Source of the DNA: Streptomyces sp. CB02400
GTDB taxonomy: Bacteria > Actinomycetota > Actinomycetes > Streptomycetales > Streptomycetaceae
Direction: 5' to 3'
Length of the DNA: 64,000 bases
Assembly (NCBI RefSeq): GCF_001905725.1
Contig: NZ_LIWB01000002.1
Coordinates: 233,607 to 297,606 of the forward strand
Of the stretch, positions 34,729-43,885 are shown in pieces. How positions within the stretch are numbered: position 1 is the first letter of the stretch; each line of letters begins with the position of its first letter. The position numbers and the translations under genes were made by a program. The notes beneath the pieces were generated by a model that saw only the letters and a list, made by a program, of their open reading frames with translations, was not told the DNA's origin and did not search any database.

Positions 34729-35515
34729 GTGGCCCTGACCTATCAGGGCCCGCCGCCCGTGACGGCCCTGCGCCCCGCCGATCTGACGATCCGACGGGGG
34801 AGTTCATCACCGTCCCGGGGCCGTCCGGATCGGGCGAGTCGACGTTCCTCGACATCGCCGGGCCGCTCGACACCGCGACCGAGGGGCGGTGCCTGCTCGA
34901 CGGCGTCGATGTCGGCGGCCTCTCCGACGCGGTCCTCACGCTGCTGGGCGACCTGAACGACCAGGGGATGACATTGGTGATCATCACTCACGATCCGGCC
35001 GTCGCGGCCCTGGGTTCGCGCCGCGTCACCATCCGGGGCGGCGTGCCGGACGGGCCGGCGTCCGCCGGGGTCCGGCAGGGAGCCGGACGACCGGGTCCGG
35101 ACGGGCAGGGCGCCGCGGCACCGGTATGGAGCCTTCCGTGCTGCGGGTGCGGGACCCTGTGCGCCGAGGCGGCGGCGGACATCCTGCAACGACCGGCACG
35201 GTCCCTGCTGGCCGCCGTCGGCACCGTGCTGGGAGTGGGGAGCTTCGTGGCGGTGCTCGGCCTGACGGCCACCGCCTCCTCCCGGATCGACAACCGCTTC
35301 AACGAGCTCAGTGCGACGGAGGGGATTGTCGAGGACAGTGCCCGGCAGCGGAACGAGTGCGTGGACGTGGCGTTCCCCGACGACGCGGACGCCCGTCATC
35401 CCGCCGGCGACCGTCACGGCGGCACCGCTCGTGGGGCCGGCCGCCGGCCTGCCGGCCGGTCTGTGTCCGGGTCAGGGCGGCGCGGACCGAGCCGGTGGAG
35501 GCGCTGCGACGTTGA
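34729..35515 (+). pseudogene. Wrecked MacB-type ABC exporter (ATPase and permease fragments)
   Basis: Pieces appear in several frames. First is GVALTYQGPPPVTALRPADL. After a frameshift near 34795 comes GEFITVPGPSGSGESTF, a Walker A with Lys replaced by Glu. Next is DGVDVGGLSDAVLTL fused directly to LNDQGMTLVIITHDPAVAAL, with the signature motif and Walker B lost. A permease start follows (ADILQRPARSLLAAVGTVLG VGSFVAVLG) and, after a large deletion, a MacB-like tail RTEPVEALRR with stop at 35513. It cannot make a working transporter. Confidence 0.75.
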
Positions 35516-35686
35516 CGTGACGAAAACGTTCGACTCCTGTGAGGTTTGGCGTATTCGCGCCAGCTTCGTCGAGCCGGGTGTGACCGCTTTGTGTGATGAC
35601 GGCTCGTTCCTCCAGGTGATCAAGAGCTTAGGGTTCCGTGAGAGCCGCCTAAGAGGTGGATCCGGTTCCGTTTCGTGGGGGTGTGG

Positions 35687-35944
35687 GTGACCAGGGCAAT
35701 GACGCTGAGCCAGTCGGATCGTGAGATTGTGCGCCTGCTGTACCAGGGGCTCGGGGACGCGGCGATAGGCCGCCGTCTGGGGCTCGGCCATCGGACCGTG
35801 CAGCGGCGTGTGCAGCAGTTGATGAGGCGCTGGGGGGTGCCGGGGCGGGTCGCTCTGGGAGCCAGGGCGCAGGAGTTGGGACTGTTCGACGACCCGGTGA
35901 GCGGGGATCGGCGCCTCGGCGCCGGGCCGCCGATCGCGGCCTGA
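35687..35944 (+). CDS. Stand-alone LuxR/GerE-type helix-turn-helix protein
   Basis: The protein has about 85 residues; the GTG at 35687 has GGGGG five bases upstream, and an ATG at 35699 is an alternative. It is almost only a LuxR-type DNA-binding domain (LSQSDREIVRLLYQGLGDAA IGRRLGLGHRTVQRRVQQLM). Usual LuxR regulators carry a large N-terminal domain, absent here. With the pseudogene beside it, this may be the surviving end of a longer regulator, or a small single-domain regulator. Confidence 0.55.
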   Translation: MTRAMTLSQSDREIVRLLYQGLGDAAIGRRLGLGHRTVQRRVQQLMRRWGVPGRVALGARAQELGLFDDPVSGDRRLGAGPPIAA

Positions 35945-35991
35945 GCCGCCCGGCCGGATCCCGCTCACGGCCGGCGTCGGCGGGGACGGCT

Positions 35992-36037
35992 GCCGGACGG
36001 ACCGACCGGTGGATGAGGACCGGTCGGTCCGTCCGGC
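35992..36037. terminator. Terminator downstream of acdH
   Basis: GCCGGACGGACCGACCGGT (35992-36010) pairs perfectly with ACCGGTCGGTCCGTCCGGC (36019-36037). It lies just past the acdH stop and after the HTH gene. Confidence 0.85.
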
Positions 36038-36047
36038 GGCGAAGGGG

Positions 36048-37208
36048 TCAGCCCGCCAGCCCCAACTCCCGCGCGATCAGCATCCGCTGGACCTCGCTCG
36101 TGCCCTCGCCGATCTCCAGGATCTTCGAGTCGCGCCACATACGGGCCACCGGGTACTCGTTCATGAAGCCGTAGCCGCCGTGGATCTGCGTGGCGTCACG
36201 GGCGTTGTCCACGGCGACCGTGGACGAGTACAGCTTCGCCAGCGCCGCCTCCTTCTTGAACGGCTCGCCGGCCACCAGACGGCTGGCCGCGTCGCGCCAG
36301 GCGAGGCGGGCCGTGTGGGCCTTCATCTCCATGTCGGCGATCTTGAACTGGATCGCCTGGTTGGCGCCGATCGGCCTGCCGAAGGCGTGCCGCTCCTTGG
36401 CGTACTTCACCGACTCGTCCACACAGCCCTGCGCCAGCCCCGTGCCCAGCGCCGCTATGGCGATACGGCCCTCGTCCAGGATGCGCAGGAACTGCGCGTA
36501 CCCGCGGCCCTCCTCGCCGAGGAGGTTGGCCGCCGGGACGCGGACGTCCTGGAAGGACAGTTCCCGGGTGTCCGACGCGTTCCAGCCGACCTTCGAGTAC
36601 GGGGCCGCCACCGTGAAGCCCGGCGTGCCCGACGGGACGATGATCGCCGAGATCAGCGGCTTGCCGTCGGGCTTGCGGCCCGTCACCGCCGTGACCGTGA
36701 CCAGGCCCGTGACGTCCGTGCCCGAGTTGGTGATGAAGCACTTGGTGCCGTTGATGACCCACTCGTCCGTCGACTCGTCCAGGCGGGCCGTCGTACGGGT
36801 CGCGCCCGCGTCACTGCCGCCGTCCGGCTCCGTCAGACCGAACGCGCCCAGGATCTCGCCCGAGCACAGCCGGGGCAGCCATTCGCGCTTCTGCTCCTCG
36901 GTGCCGAAGAGGTGGACCGGCATCGCGCCGAGCGAGACGCCCGCCTCCAGGGTGATCGCCACCGAGGAGTCCACCCGCGCCAGCTCCTCCAGGGCCACGC
37001 CCAGGGCGAAGTAGTCGCCGCCCATGCCGCCGTACTCCTCCGGGAACGGCAGCCCGAACAGGCCCATCCGGCCCATCTCCCGCACGATCTCGTACGGGAA
37101 CTCGTGCCGCTCGTAGAAGTCACCGATCTTCGGCGCCACCACGTCGTGCGCGAACTCCTCGACGGTGCGGCGGAGTTCTTCCAGTTCGGGGGAGAGCTTG
37201 TGGTCCAT
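36048..37208 (-). CDS. acdH: Acyl-CoA dehydrogenase AcdH (isovaleryl/branched-chain type)
   Basis: This is a 386-residue flavoenzyme. The ATG at 37208 has AGGAG eleven bases upstream; a GTG overlapping the upstream stop is closer but too near the ribosome site. Motifs are AFGLTEPDGGSDAGATRTTA, the catalytic-loop segment IHGGYGFMNEYPVARMWRDS and the C-terminal EGTSEVQRMLIARELG. It oxidises branched short-chain acyl-CoAs such as isovaleryl-CoA. It is last in the operon with HMG-CoA lyase and the carboxylase genes, fitting leucine or valine catabolism. Confidence 0.92.
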   Translation of the reverse strand: MDHKLSPELEELRRTVEEFAHDVVAPKIGDFYERHEFPYEIVREMGRMGLFGLPFPEEYGGMGGDYFALGVALEELARVDSSVAITLEAGVSLGAMPVHLFGTEEQKREWLPRLCSGEILGAFGLTEPDGGSDAGATRTTARLDESTDEWVINGTKCFITNSGTDVTGLVTVTAVTGRKPDGKPLISAIIVPSGTPGFTVAAPYSKVGWNASDTRELSFQDVRVPAANLLGEEGRGYAQFLRILDEGRIAIAALGTGLAQGCVDESVKYAKERHAFGRPIGANQAIQFKIADMEMKAHTARLAWRDAASRLVAGEPFKKEAALAKLYSSTVAVDNARDATQIHGGYGFMNEYPVARMWRDSKILEIGEGTSEVQRMLIARELGLAG

Positions 37209-37213
37209 GTCGT

Positions 37214-38161
37214 TCACTGCTCCTGGTGGGAGAGGGCTCGTACGGTGCGGGACGGGCTGGTTCGGCCCAGGTGGGCGGCCATCCAGACGCTTGTGGCGAC
37301 CAGACGGTCGAGGTCGACTCCGGTGTCGATGCCGAGGCCCCGCAGCATCCACACGAGGTCTTCGGTGGCGAGATTGCCGGTGGCGGACTTCGCGTACGGG
37401 CAGCCGCCCAGTCCGCCGGCGGAGGCGTCGACCGTGGTGACGCCGTGCTGGAGCGCGGCCAGCGTGTTGGACAGGGCCTGGCCGTAGGTGTCGTGGAAGT
37501 GCACGGCCAGCGCGGACACGGGCACGTCCGCCCCGCCGAGCGCGGTGAGCAGGGCCGTCACATGGCCCGGGGTCGCCACCCCGATGGTGTCGCCCAGGCT
37601 CAGCTCGTCACAGCCCATGCCGAGCAGGGCCCGGCACACCTTCACCACCTGGGGGACCGGGACCGCGCCCTCCCACGGGTCGCCGAAGCACATCGACAGA
37701 TAGCCGCGGACGTGGACGTCCTCCGCCTTCGCCCGCCGCACCACCGGCTCGAACATCGCCAGCGCCTCGTCCACCGTGCGGTTGAGGTTGGCCCTGGCGA
37801 AGGACTCCGTGGCACTGGCGAACACCGCGACCCGCCGGGCGCCCAGCGCGAGCGCGCGGTCCAGTCCGCGCTCGTTCGGCACCAGGACCGGCAGTGACAT
37901 CGGCAGGTCGGACACCGCCGGGTACAGGTCCTCGGCGTCCGCGAGCTGGGGCACCCACTTGGGGTGCACGAAGCTCGTCGCCTCGATGGTGCTCAGACCG
38001 GTGCCGGCCAGGCGGCGGACGAACTCCGCCTTGATGGCCGTCGGCACGGTCGCCTTCTCGTTCTGCAGTCCGTCGCGCGCGCCGACCTCGTGGATGCGGA
38101 CCCGCGCGGGCAGGCCCTCGGCCGGTACGACCATGGGCAGGCCCAGTTCCGGGGCGTTCAC
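37214..38161 (-). CDS. Hydroxymethylglutaryl-CoA lyase
   Basis: The 315-residue TIM-barrel lyase cleaves HMG-CoA to acetoacetate and acetyl-CoA, the last step of leucine breakdown. Signatures are VRIHEVGARDGLQNEKATV (metal site), ATSFVHPKWVPQLAD, VHFHDTYGQALSNTLAAL and GGLGGCPYAKSATGNLATED with the catalytic Cys. The GTG start overlaps the carboxylase stop (GTGA), so it is translationally coupled. Confidence 0.93.
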   Translation of the reverse strand: MNAPELGLPMVVPAEGLPARVRIHEVGARDGLQNEKATVPTAIKAEFVRRLAGTGLSTIEATSFVHPKWVPQLADAEDLYPAVSDLPMSLPVLVPNERGLDRALALGARRVAVFASATESFARANLNRTVDEALAMFEPVVRRAKAEDVHVRGYLSMCFGDPWEGAVPVPQVVKVCRALLGMGCDELSLGDTIGVATPGHVTALLTALGGADVPVSALAVHFHDTYGQALSNTLAALQHGVTTVDASAGGLGGCPYAKSATGNLATEDLVWMLRGLGIDTGVDLDRLVATSVWMAAHLGRTSPSRTVRALSHQEQ

Positions 38162-40194
38162 GCCGTCTCCTCCTCCACCGGTGCGATGACCGCCAGCACC
38201 TGGTCCATCGCGACTGTCGTGCCCGGGGCCACGTCCAGTTCGGTGACCGTGCCGGCGTGCGGGGCGGAGATGACGTGCTCCATCTTCATCGCCTCCACCA
38301 CCAGCAGGCTCTGGCCCGCCGCCACCTCGTCGCCGACGGCCACCTTCACCACCGTCACCGTGCCCGGCATCGGCGCGGTCAGCGAGTCGGCGCCCGCCTG
38401 GCCGGCGCGGGTGAGGGACGCGGCGACCGGGTCGTGGTCGCGTACGTGCCAGGCGTCGCCGTCGCGGCCGAGCCAGGTGCCGTCCGGCAGGGCGGCGAAG
38501 GTGTGGGCGACGCCGTCGAGCGTGCAGGTGAACCGGTGCCCGCCCACCGGGCCCGCGGACCCCCGCACCGGGGTGCCGGCGCCCGGCAGCAGCAGTTCCG
38601 TCCCGCCGTCCGCCGTGCCGCGCACGCGCACGGTCACCGGGTCGTGGCCCGCCACCCGCAGGTGGTGCGCCGTCCACGCCCGCTCGCCGCCCATCCGCCA
38701 GCCGTCGGCGGCGGCGAACGGGTCGGCCCAGCCGGATCCGCCGGCGGGCTGCCGGAGGGAGGCCTGGCGCAGCAGCGCCGCCGCCGCGTACGCCTCCGTC
38801 GGCACCTCGTCCGCCACGAGCCCGGCCACCTCGCGCTCGACCAACCCCGTGTCCAGCTCCCCCGACACGACCGCCGGATGCGCCAGCAGCCGCCGCAGGA
38901 ACCCGGCGTTGGTCCGCACGCCCAGCGTCACCGTCTCCGCCAGCGCCGCCCGGAGCCTGCGCAGCGCCGTCGCGCGGTCGGGGCCGTACGCGATCACCTT
39001 GGACAGCATCGGGTCGTAGAGGCTGCCGACCTCCGTGCCCTCGCTCAGCCCGGAGTCGGTGCGCACGCCGTCGCCCTGCGGTTCGCGCAGCTTCAGCACC
39101 GTGCCGCCGGAGGGGAGGAAGCCCCGCGCGGGGTCCTCCGCGCAGATACGGGCCTCCACCGCGTGCCCGGTGAGCCGGACGTCGTCCTGCCCGAACGCCA
39201 GCGGCTCGCCCGCCGCCACCCGAAGCTGCCACTCCACCAGGTCGAGGCCGCCCGCGGCGCCAGCCGCACCAATGGATACAGCCAGCTCGGTGACCGGGTG
39301 CTCCACCTGGAGGCGGGTGTTCATCTCCATGAAGTAGTACGACGACGGGTCGTCGCCCGGGACGATGAATTCCACCGTGCCCGCGCCCCGGTAACCGCAG
39401 GAGCGGGCCGCCTGGACCGCCGCCTCGCCCATCGCGGCCCGGGTCTCCTCGTCGAGGAGCACACTGGGCGCCTCCTCGATGATCTTCTGGTGGCGGCGCT
39501 GGAGGGAGCACTCGCGCTCGCCCAGGTGGACGACGCCCCCGTGGCCGTCGGCCAGCACCTGGATCTCGATGTGGCGGGGCCGGTCGATCCACCGCTCGAC
39601 GAGCAGCGTGTCGTCGCCGAAGGAGGCGCGGGCCTCGCGCCGCGCGGCGGCGATCTCGTCGGCCAGCACCGAAGCGTCCCGCACCAGGCGCATGCCCTTG
39701 CCGCCACCGCCCGCCGACGGCTTCAGCAGCACCGGCACACCGATGTCGCGGGCCGCGTCGGCGAGCTGCCCGTCCGTGAGGCCGCTGCCGCTGGAGCCGG
39801 GGACGACCGGGACCCCGGCCGCCTTCACCGTCTCCTTCGCGCGGATCTTGTCGCCCATCAGGGCGATCGCGTCCGCCGGGGGCCCGATGAACACCAGCCC
39901 CGCCTCCTCGCACGCCCGCGCGAAACCGGCGTTCTCGGCGAGGAACCCGTACCCCGGATGGACCGCCTGCGCTCCGCTGCGGGCGGCGGCCTCGAGCAGC
40001 CGCTCCACCGACAGATAGCTCTCCGAGGCCGGCGCCGGCCCGATCCGTACCGCCGTGTCGGCCTCCCGCACGTGCCGGGCGTCGGCGTCCGCGTCGGAGT
40101 ACACCGCCACCGAGCGCACGCCCATCGACCGCAGTGTGCGGATGACGCGCACCGCGATCTCGCCCCGGTTGGCCACAAGCACTGTCTCGAACAT
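38158..40194 (-). CDS. accC: Biotin-dependent acyl-CoA carboxylase alpha subunit (methylcrotonyl-CoA type)
   Basis: The protein has 678 residues. Biotin carboxylase covers about 1-450 (VLVANRGEIAVRVIRTL; GGGGKGMRLV ATP loop; RDCSxQRRHQK-like ECSLQRRHQKIIEE). A linker domain follows, and a C-terminal biotinyl domain with the attachment Lys in VEAMKMEHVI. It carboxylates biotin for the beta subunit at 40209. In this cluster the complex most likely acts on 3-methylcrotonyl-CoA (mccA/liuD role). Its ATG follows GGGGACGG. The symbol follows the S. coelicolor equivalent as remembered. Confidence 0.92.
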   Translation of the reverse strand: MFETVLVANRGEIAVRVIRTLRSMGVRSVAVYSDADADARHVREADTAVRIGPAPASESYLSVERLLEAAARSGAQAVHPGYGFLAENAGFARACEEAGLVFIGPPADAIALMGDKIRAKETVKAAGVPVVPGSSGSGLTDGQLADAARDIGVPVLLKPSAGGGGKGMRLVRDASVLADEIAAARREARASFGDDTLLVERWIDRPRHIEIQVLADGHGGVVHLGERECSLQRRHQKIIEEAPSVLLDEETRAAMGEAAVQAARSCGYRGAGTVEFIVPGDDPSSYYFMEMNTRLQVEHPVTELAVSIGAAGAAGGLDLVEWQLRVAAGEPLAFGQDDVRLTGHAVEARICAEDPARGFLPSGGTVLKLREPQGDGVRTDSGLSEGTEVGSLYDPMLSKVIAYGPDRATALRRLRAALAETVTLGVRTNAGFLRRLLAHPAVVSGELDTGLVEREVAGLVADEVPTEAYAAAALLRQASLRQPAGGSGWADPFAAADGWRMGGERAWTAHHLRVAGHDPVTVRVRGTADGGTELLLPGAGTPVRGSAGPVGGHRFTCTLDGVAHTFAALPDGTWLGRDGDAWHVRDHDPVAASLTRAGQAGADSLTAPMPGTVTVVKVAVGDEVAAGQSLLVVEAMKMEHVISAPHAGTVTELDVAPGTTVAMDQVLAVIAPVEEETA

Positions 40195-40208
40195 CGTTGT
40201 CCGTCCCC

Positions 40209-41825
40209 TCACATCCGGAAGACGCCGAACTGAGGGTCACTCAGTGGCGCGTTGGCGCACGCGGTCAGGGCCAGTCCCAGGACCTGCCGGGTGTCCAGCG
40301 GGTCGATCACGCCGTCGTCCCAGAGGCGGGCCGTCGCGTAGTAGGCGTTCCCCTGACGCTCGTACTGCGCACGGATCGGGGCCTTGAAGGCGTCCTCGTC
40401 CTCCGCCGGCCACTCCTCGCCACGACCCTCCAGCTGGTCCCGCTTCACGGTCGCGAGGACCGAGGCGGCCTGCTCGCCGCCCATCACCGAGATCTTGGCG
40501 TTGGGCCACATCCACAGGAAGCGGGGGGAGTAGGCCCGCCCGCACATCGAGTAGTTGCCCGCCCCGTACGACCCGCCGACCACCACCGTCAGCTTCGGCA
40601 CGCGCGTGCAGGCGACCGCCGTGACCATCTTGGCGCCGTGCTTGGCGATACCGCCCGCCTCGTAGTCCCGGCCCACCATGAAGCCCGAGATGTTCTGCAG
40701 GAACACCAGCGGGATGCCGCGCTGGTCGCACAGCTCGATGAAGTGGGCGCCCTTCTGCGCGGACTCGGAGAACAGGATGCCGTTGTTGGCGACGATCCCC
40801 ACCGGGTGGCCGTGGATCCGGGCGAAGCCGGTGACCAGGGTCTGCCCGAACTCCGACTTGAACTCCGCGAAACGGGAGCCGTCGGTGATCCGCGCGATGA
40901 TCTCGCGCACGTCGTAGGGCGTGCGGGAGTCGACCGGCACCGCGCCGTACAGCCCCGCCGGGTCCACCTTGGGCTCGACGGCCTGCTCGACCCCCCAGGG
41001 CAGGGCTCCCCGCGCGGGGAGCGTGGAGACGATGTTCCGCACGATCCGCAGCGCGTGCGCGTCGTCCTCCGCGAGATGGTCGGTCACGCCCGACACCCGC
41101 GAGTGGACCTCGCCGCCGCCCAGCTCCTCCGCCGTGACCACCTCACCCGTGGCCGCCTTCACCAGCGGCGGGCCGCCGAGGAAGATCGTGCCCTGGTCGC
41201 GGACGATCACCGCCTCGTCGCTCATCGCCGGGACGTACGCCCCGCCCGCCGTGCACGAGCCGAGCACCGCCGCGATCTGCGGGATGCCGGCGCCGGACAT
41301 CCGGGCCTGGTTGTAGAAGATCCGCCCGAAGTGGTCCCGGTCGGGGAACACCTCGTCCTGCATCGGCAGGAAGGCGCCGCCGGAGTCCACCAGGTAGACG
41401 CAGGGGAGCCGGTTGTCGAGGGCCACCTCCTGCGCGCGCAGGTGCTTCTTCACCGTCATGGGGTAGTACGTGCCGCCCTTGACGGTGGCGTCGTTGGCCA
41501 CGACCACGCACTCCCGGCCGCTGACCCGCCCGATCCCGGCGATCACTCCGGCCGCCGGGGCCTGCCCCTCGTACATCCCGTCGGCCGCCAGCGGGGCCAG
41601 CTCCAGGAAGGGCGAGCCGGGGTCGAGGAGTGTGTCCACGCGCTCGCGCGGGAGCAGCTTCCCGCGCGCGGTGTGCCGTGCCCGCGCCCGCTCGCCGCCG
41701 CCGAGCGCCGCCGCGGCCAGCTTGCCGCGCAGCTCCTCGACGAGGACGCGGTGCGCCTCCTCGTTGGCCCGAAAGGCCTCCGACGCGGGATCGGCCGCGC
41801 TGTGAAGCTCCGGTGCCTCATGCAT
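40209..41825 (-). CDS. accD1: Acyl-CoA carboxylase beta (carboxyltransferase) subunit
   Basis: The 538-residue carboxyltransferase has crotonase-fold N and C halves. Motifs are [59 protein letters not shown] and [20 protein letters not shown]. The length and these segments match methylcrotonyl-CoA carboxylase beta (mccB/liuB role). It is first in the four-gene minus-strand operon. Its promoter region carries inverted repeats shared with the divergent TetR gene. Confidence 0.92.
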   Translation of the reverse strand: MHEAPELHSAADPASEAFRANEEAHRVLVEELRGKLAAAALGGGERARARHTARGKLLPRERVDTLLDPGSPFLELAPLAADGMYEGQAPAAGVIAGIGRVSGRECVVVANDATVKGGTYYPMTVKKHLRAQEVALDNRLPCVYLVDSGGAFLPMQDEVFPDRDHFGRIFYNQARMSGAGIPQIAAVLGSCTAGGAYVPAMSDEAVIVRDQGTIFLGGPPLVKAATGEVVTAEELGGGEVHSRVSGVTDHLAEDDAHALRIVRNIVSTLPARGALPWGVEQAVEPKVDPAGLYGAVPVDSRTPYDVREIIARITDGSRFAEFKSEFGQTLVTGFARIHGHPVGIVANNGILFSESAQKGAHFIELCDQRGIPLVFLQNISGFMVGRDYEAGGIAKHGAKMVTAVACTRVPKLTVVVGGSYGAGNYSMCGRAYSPRFLWMWPNAKISVMGGEQAASVLATVKRDQLEGRGEEWPAEDEDAFKAPIRAQYERQGNAYYATARLWDDGVIDPLDTRQVLGLALTACANAPLSDPQFGVFRM

Positions 41826-41845
41826 CCTGCGGGTCCCCTCACCTT

Positions 41846-41891
41846 GTTAATGAGCGTTAACGCATTTCCTTCAGGTTAACGACCGCTAACC
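41846..41891. promoter_or_regulatory. Twin TetR-type operators between accD1 and the TetR gene
   Basis: GTTAA-N6-TTAAC (41846-41861), containing the palindrome GCGTTAACGC (41854-41863), lies next to GGTTA-N8-TAACC (41874-41891). Both sit in the 87-base gap between divergent genes, the usual place for a local TetR operator. Confidence 0.6.
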
Positions 41892-41912
41892 GTGCTGTCT
41901 AGAATCGTCTCC

Positions 41913-42509
41913 ATGGCCACCAGAACCGACGCCCCCACCCGCCGCGAGCAGATCCTCAAGGAGGCCGCCCGGCTCTTCGCCGACCGCGGCTTCCACGGCG
42001 TCGGGGTCGACGAGATAGGTGCCGCGGTCGGCATCAGCGGCCCCGGGCTCTACCGGCACTTCGCGGGCAAGGACGCGATGCTCGCGGAGCTGCTGGTGGG
42101 GATCAGCGGCCAGCTCCTGACCGGCGCGAAGCGGCGCCTGAAGGAGGCCGACGGGGTGGCCCCCGAGGCGGTCCTCGACTCGCTGATCGAGGGGCACATC
42201 GACTTCGCGCTCGACGACCGCCCCCTCATCACCTTGCACGACCGTGAGCTGGACCGCCTCCGGGACACCGACCGCAAGCTGGTGCGCCAGTTGCAGCGGC
42301 AGTATGTCGAGCTGTGGGTCGGGGTGGTGCGCGAGCTCTACCCGGAGCTGGCCGAACCGGCCGCCCGCTCGGCGGTCCACTCGGTGTTCGGCCTGCTCAA
42401 CTCCACCCCCCACCTCACCCGCCCCGGCTCCCTGCCGGGCCGTGCGGGCACCGCGGAACTGCTGCACCGGATGGCGCGCGGGGCGTTCGCGGCGGCGGGC
42501 TCGCGCTGA
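41913..42509 (+). CDS. TetR-family regulator of the branched-chain acyl-CoA cluster
   Basis: The protein has 198 residues. The N-terminal TetR helix-turn-helix is at about 10-55 (REQILKEAARLFADRGFHGV GVDEIGAAVGISGPGLYRHF). The ligand domain follows (about 60-195). The ATG at 41913 is chosen since it gives the usual N terminus. It is divergent from accD1, with two inverted repeats between them. It is predicted to repress the degradation operon until an acyl-CoA accumulates. The start of the acyl-CoA dehydrogenase gene at 42693 is also downstream of it. Confidence 0.85.
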   Translation: MATRTDAPTRREQILKEAARLFADRGFHGVGVDEIGAAVGISGPGLYRHFAGKDAMLAELLVGISGQLLTGAKRRLKEADGVAPEAVLDSLIEGHIDFALDDRPLITLHDRELDRLRDTDRKLVRQLQRQYVELWVGVVRELYPELAEPAARSAVHSVFGLLNSTPHLTRPGSLPGRAGTAELLHRMARGAFAAAGSR

Positions 42510-42692
42510 CCCCGGCCGGGGTGACGAGCGTTACGGGTCCTCCACCCTGGACGGCTGTGGATACTCGCCGGTATCTTGGATGAGCAAGCGCTTAGCCATG
42601 CGGGCCGCAACCATCAATTGAGGAACCCCGACGGCGAGCAACCACGTGCGCGAGAGCGGCGCCGGTTTAGGCGCAGAGAAGGGTGGCGGACA

Positions 42693-43850
42693 GTGCGCCG
42701 TACGGTTTTCAACGAGGATCACGAGGCGTTCCGGGAGACCATCCGCGCCTTCATCGAGGCCGAGGTCGTCCCCGTCTACGACGAGTGGTTCGCAGCGGGC
42801 CAGGCGCCCCGCGACTTCTACTACAAGCTCGGTGAGCTGGGCATCTTCGGCATCAGCGTGCCCGAGGAGTTCGGCGGCGCGGGCATGGACACCCACAAGT
42901 TCGAGGCCGTCCTCTACGAGGAGACCGCCCGCGCGGGCGTCCAGTTCGGCGGCTCCGGCGTGCACGTGCTGCTCGCCCTGCCCTACCTCAAGATGCTCGC
43001 CACCGACGAGCAGAAGAAGCGCTACCTGCCGAAGTTCGTCACCGGCGAGGAGATGTGGGCCATCGCGATGACCGAGCCGGGCACCGGCTCCGACCTCGCG
43101 GGCATGAAGACCACCGCCAAGCTCAGCGAGGACGGCTCCCACTACGTCCTCAACGGCGCCAAGACCTTCATCACCGGCGGTGTCCACGCCGACAAGGTGA
43201 TCGTCTGCGCCCGCACCGCCGCCCCGACGGCCGAGGACCGCCGCCACGGCATCTCCCTCTTCGCCGTCGACACCAAGTCCGAGGGCTACTCGGTCGGCCG
43301 CAAGCTCGACAAGCTCGGCCTGAAGACCTCCGACACCGCCGAGCTGGCCTTCGTCGACGTCAAGGTCCCCGTCGAGGACCTGCTCGGCGAGGAGAACAAG
43401 GGCTTCTACTACCTCGGCCACAACCTGGCCTCCGAGCGCTGGGGCATCGCCTTCGGCGCCTACGCGCAGGCCAAGGCCGCCGTCCGGTTCGCCAAGCAGT
43501 ACGTGCAGGAGCGCACCGTCTTCGGCAAGCCGGTCGCCCACTTCCAGAACACCAAGTTCGAGCTGGCCGCCTGCCAGGCCGAGGTCGACGCCGCCGAGGC
43601 CGTCGCCGACCGCGCCACCGAGGCCCTGGACGCCGGCGAGCTGACCCCCGCCGAGGCCGCCTCCGCCAAGCTGTTCTGCACCGAGGTCGCCCACCGCGTC
43701 ATCGACCGCTGCCTCCAGCTCCACGGCGGCTACGGCTACATGAACGAGTACCCGATCGCCCGCCTGTACGCGGACAACCGCGTCAACCGCATCTACGGCG
43801 GCACCAGCGAGATCATGAAGACGATCATCGCCAAGGACATGGGCCTGTAA
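42693..43850 (+). CDS. Acyl-CoA dehydrogenase
   Basis: The protein has 385 residues from a GTG at 42693 (MRRTVFNEDHEAFRETIRAF). Motifs are WAIAMTEPGTGSDLAGMKTT, VLNGAKTFITGGVHADKVIV, LQLHGGYGYMNEYPIARLYA and IYGGTSEIMKTIIAKDMGL. It resembles long-chain or medium-chain acyl-CoA dehydrogenases more than AcdH. It runs with the TetR gene and is followed 35 bases later by a thioesterase. Confidence 0.9.
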   Translation: MRRTVFNEDHEAFRETIRAFIEAEVVPVYDEWFAAGQAPRDFYYKLGELGIFGISVPEEFGGAGMDTHKFEAVLYEETARAGVQFGGSGVHVLLALPYLKMLATDEQKKRYLPKFVTGEEMWAIAMTEPGTGSDLAGMKTTAKLSEDGSHYVLNGAKTFITGGVHADKVIVCARTAAPTAEDRRHGISLFAVDTKSEGYSVGRKLDKLGLKTSDTAELAFVDVKVPVEDLLGEENKGFYYLGHNLASERWGIAFGAYAQAKAAVRFAKQYVQERTVFGKPVAHFQNTKFELAACQAEVDAAEAVADRATEALDAGELTPAEAASAKLFCTEVAHRVIDRCLQLHGGYGYMNEYPIARLYADNRVNRIYGGTSEIMKTIIAKDMGL

Positions 43851-43885
43851 GCCCCCCGAAATCCCTGCCGTATACAACTGACCCC

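Noticed and set aside
34729..35060. A functional ABC ATPase gene
   Set aside because: The Walker A Lys is replaced, the signature and Walker B are missing, and a frameshift separates the first strand.
38162..40240. HMG-CoA lyase extended upstream into a 1008-codon protein
   Set aside because: The added part lies over the carboxylase alpha subunit in the wrong frame; the GTGA overlap at 38161 marks the true start.
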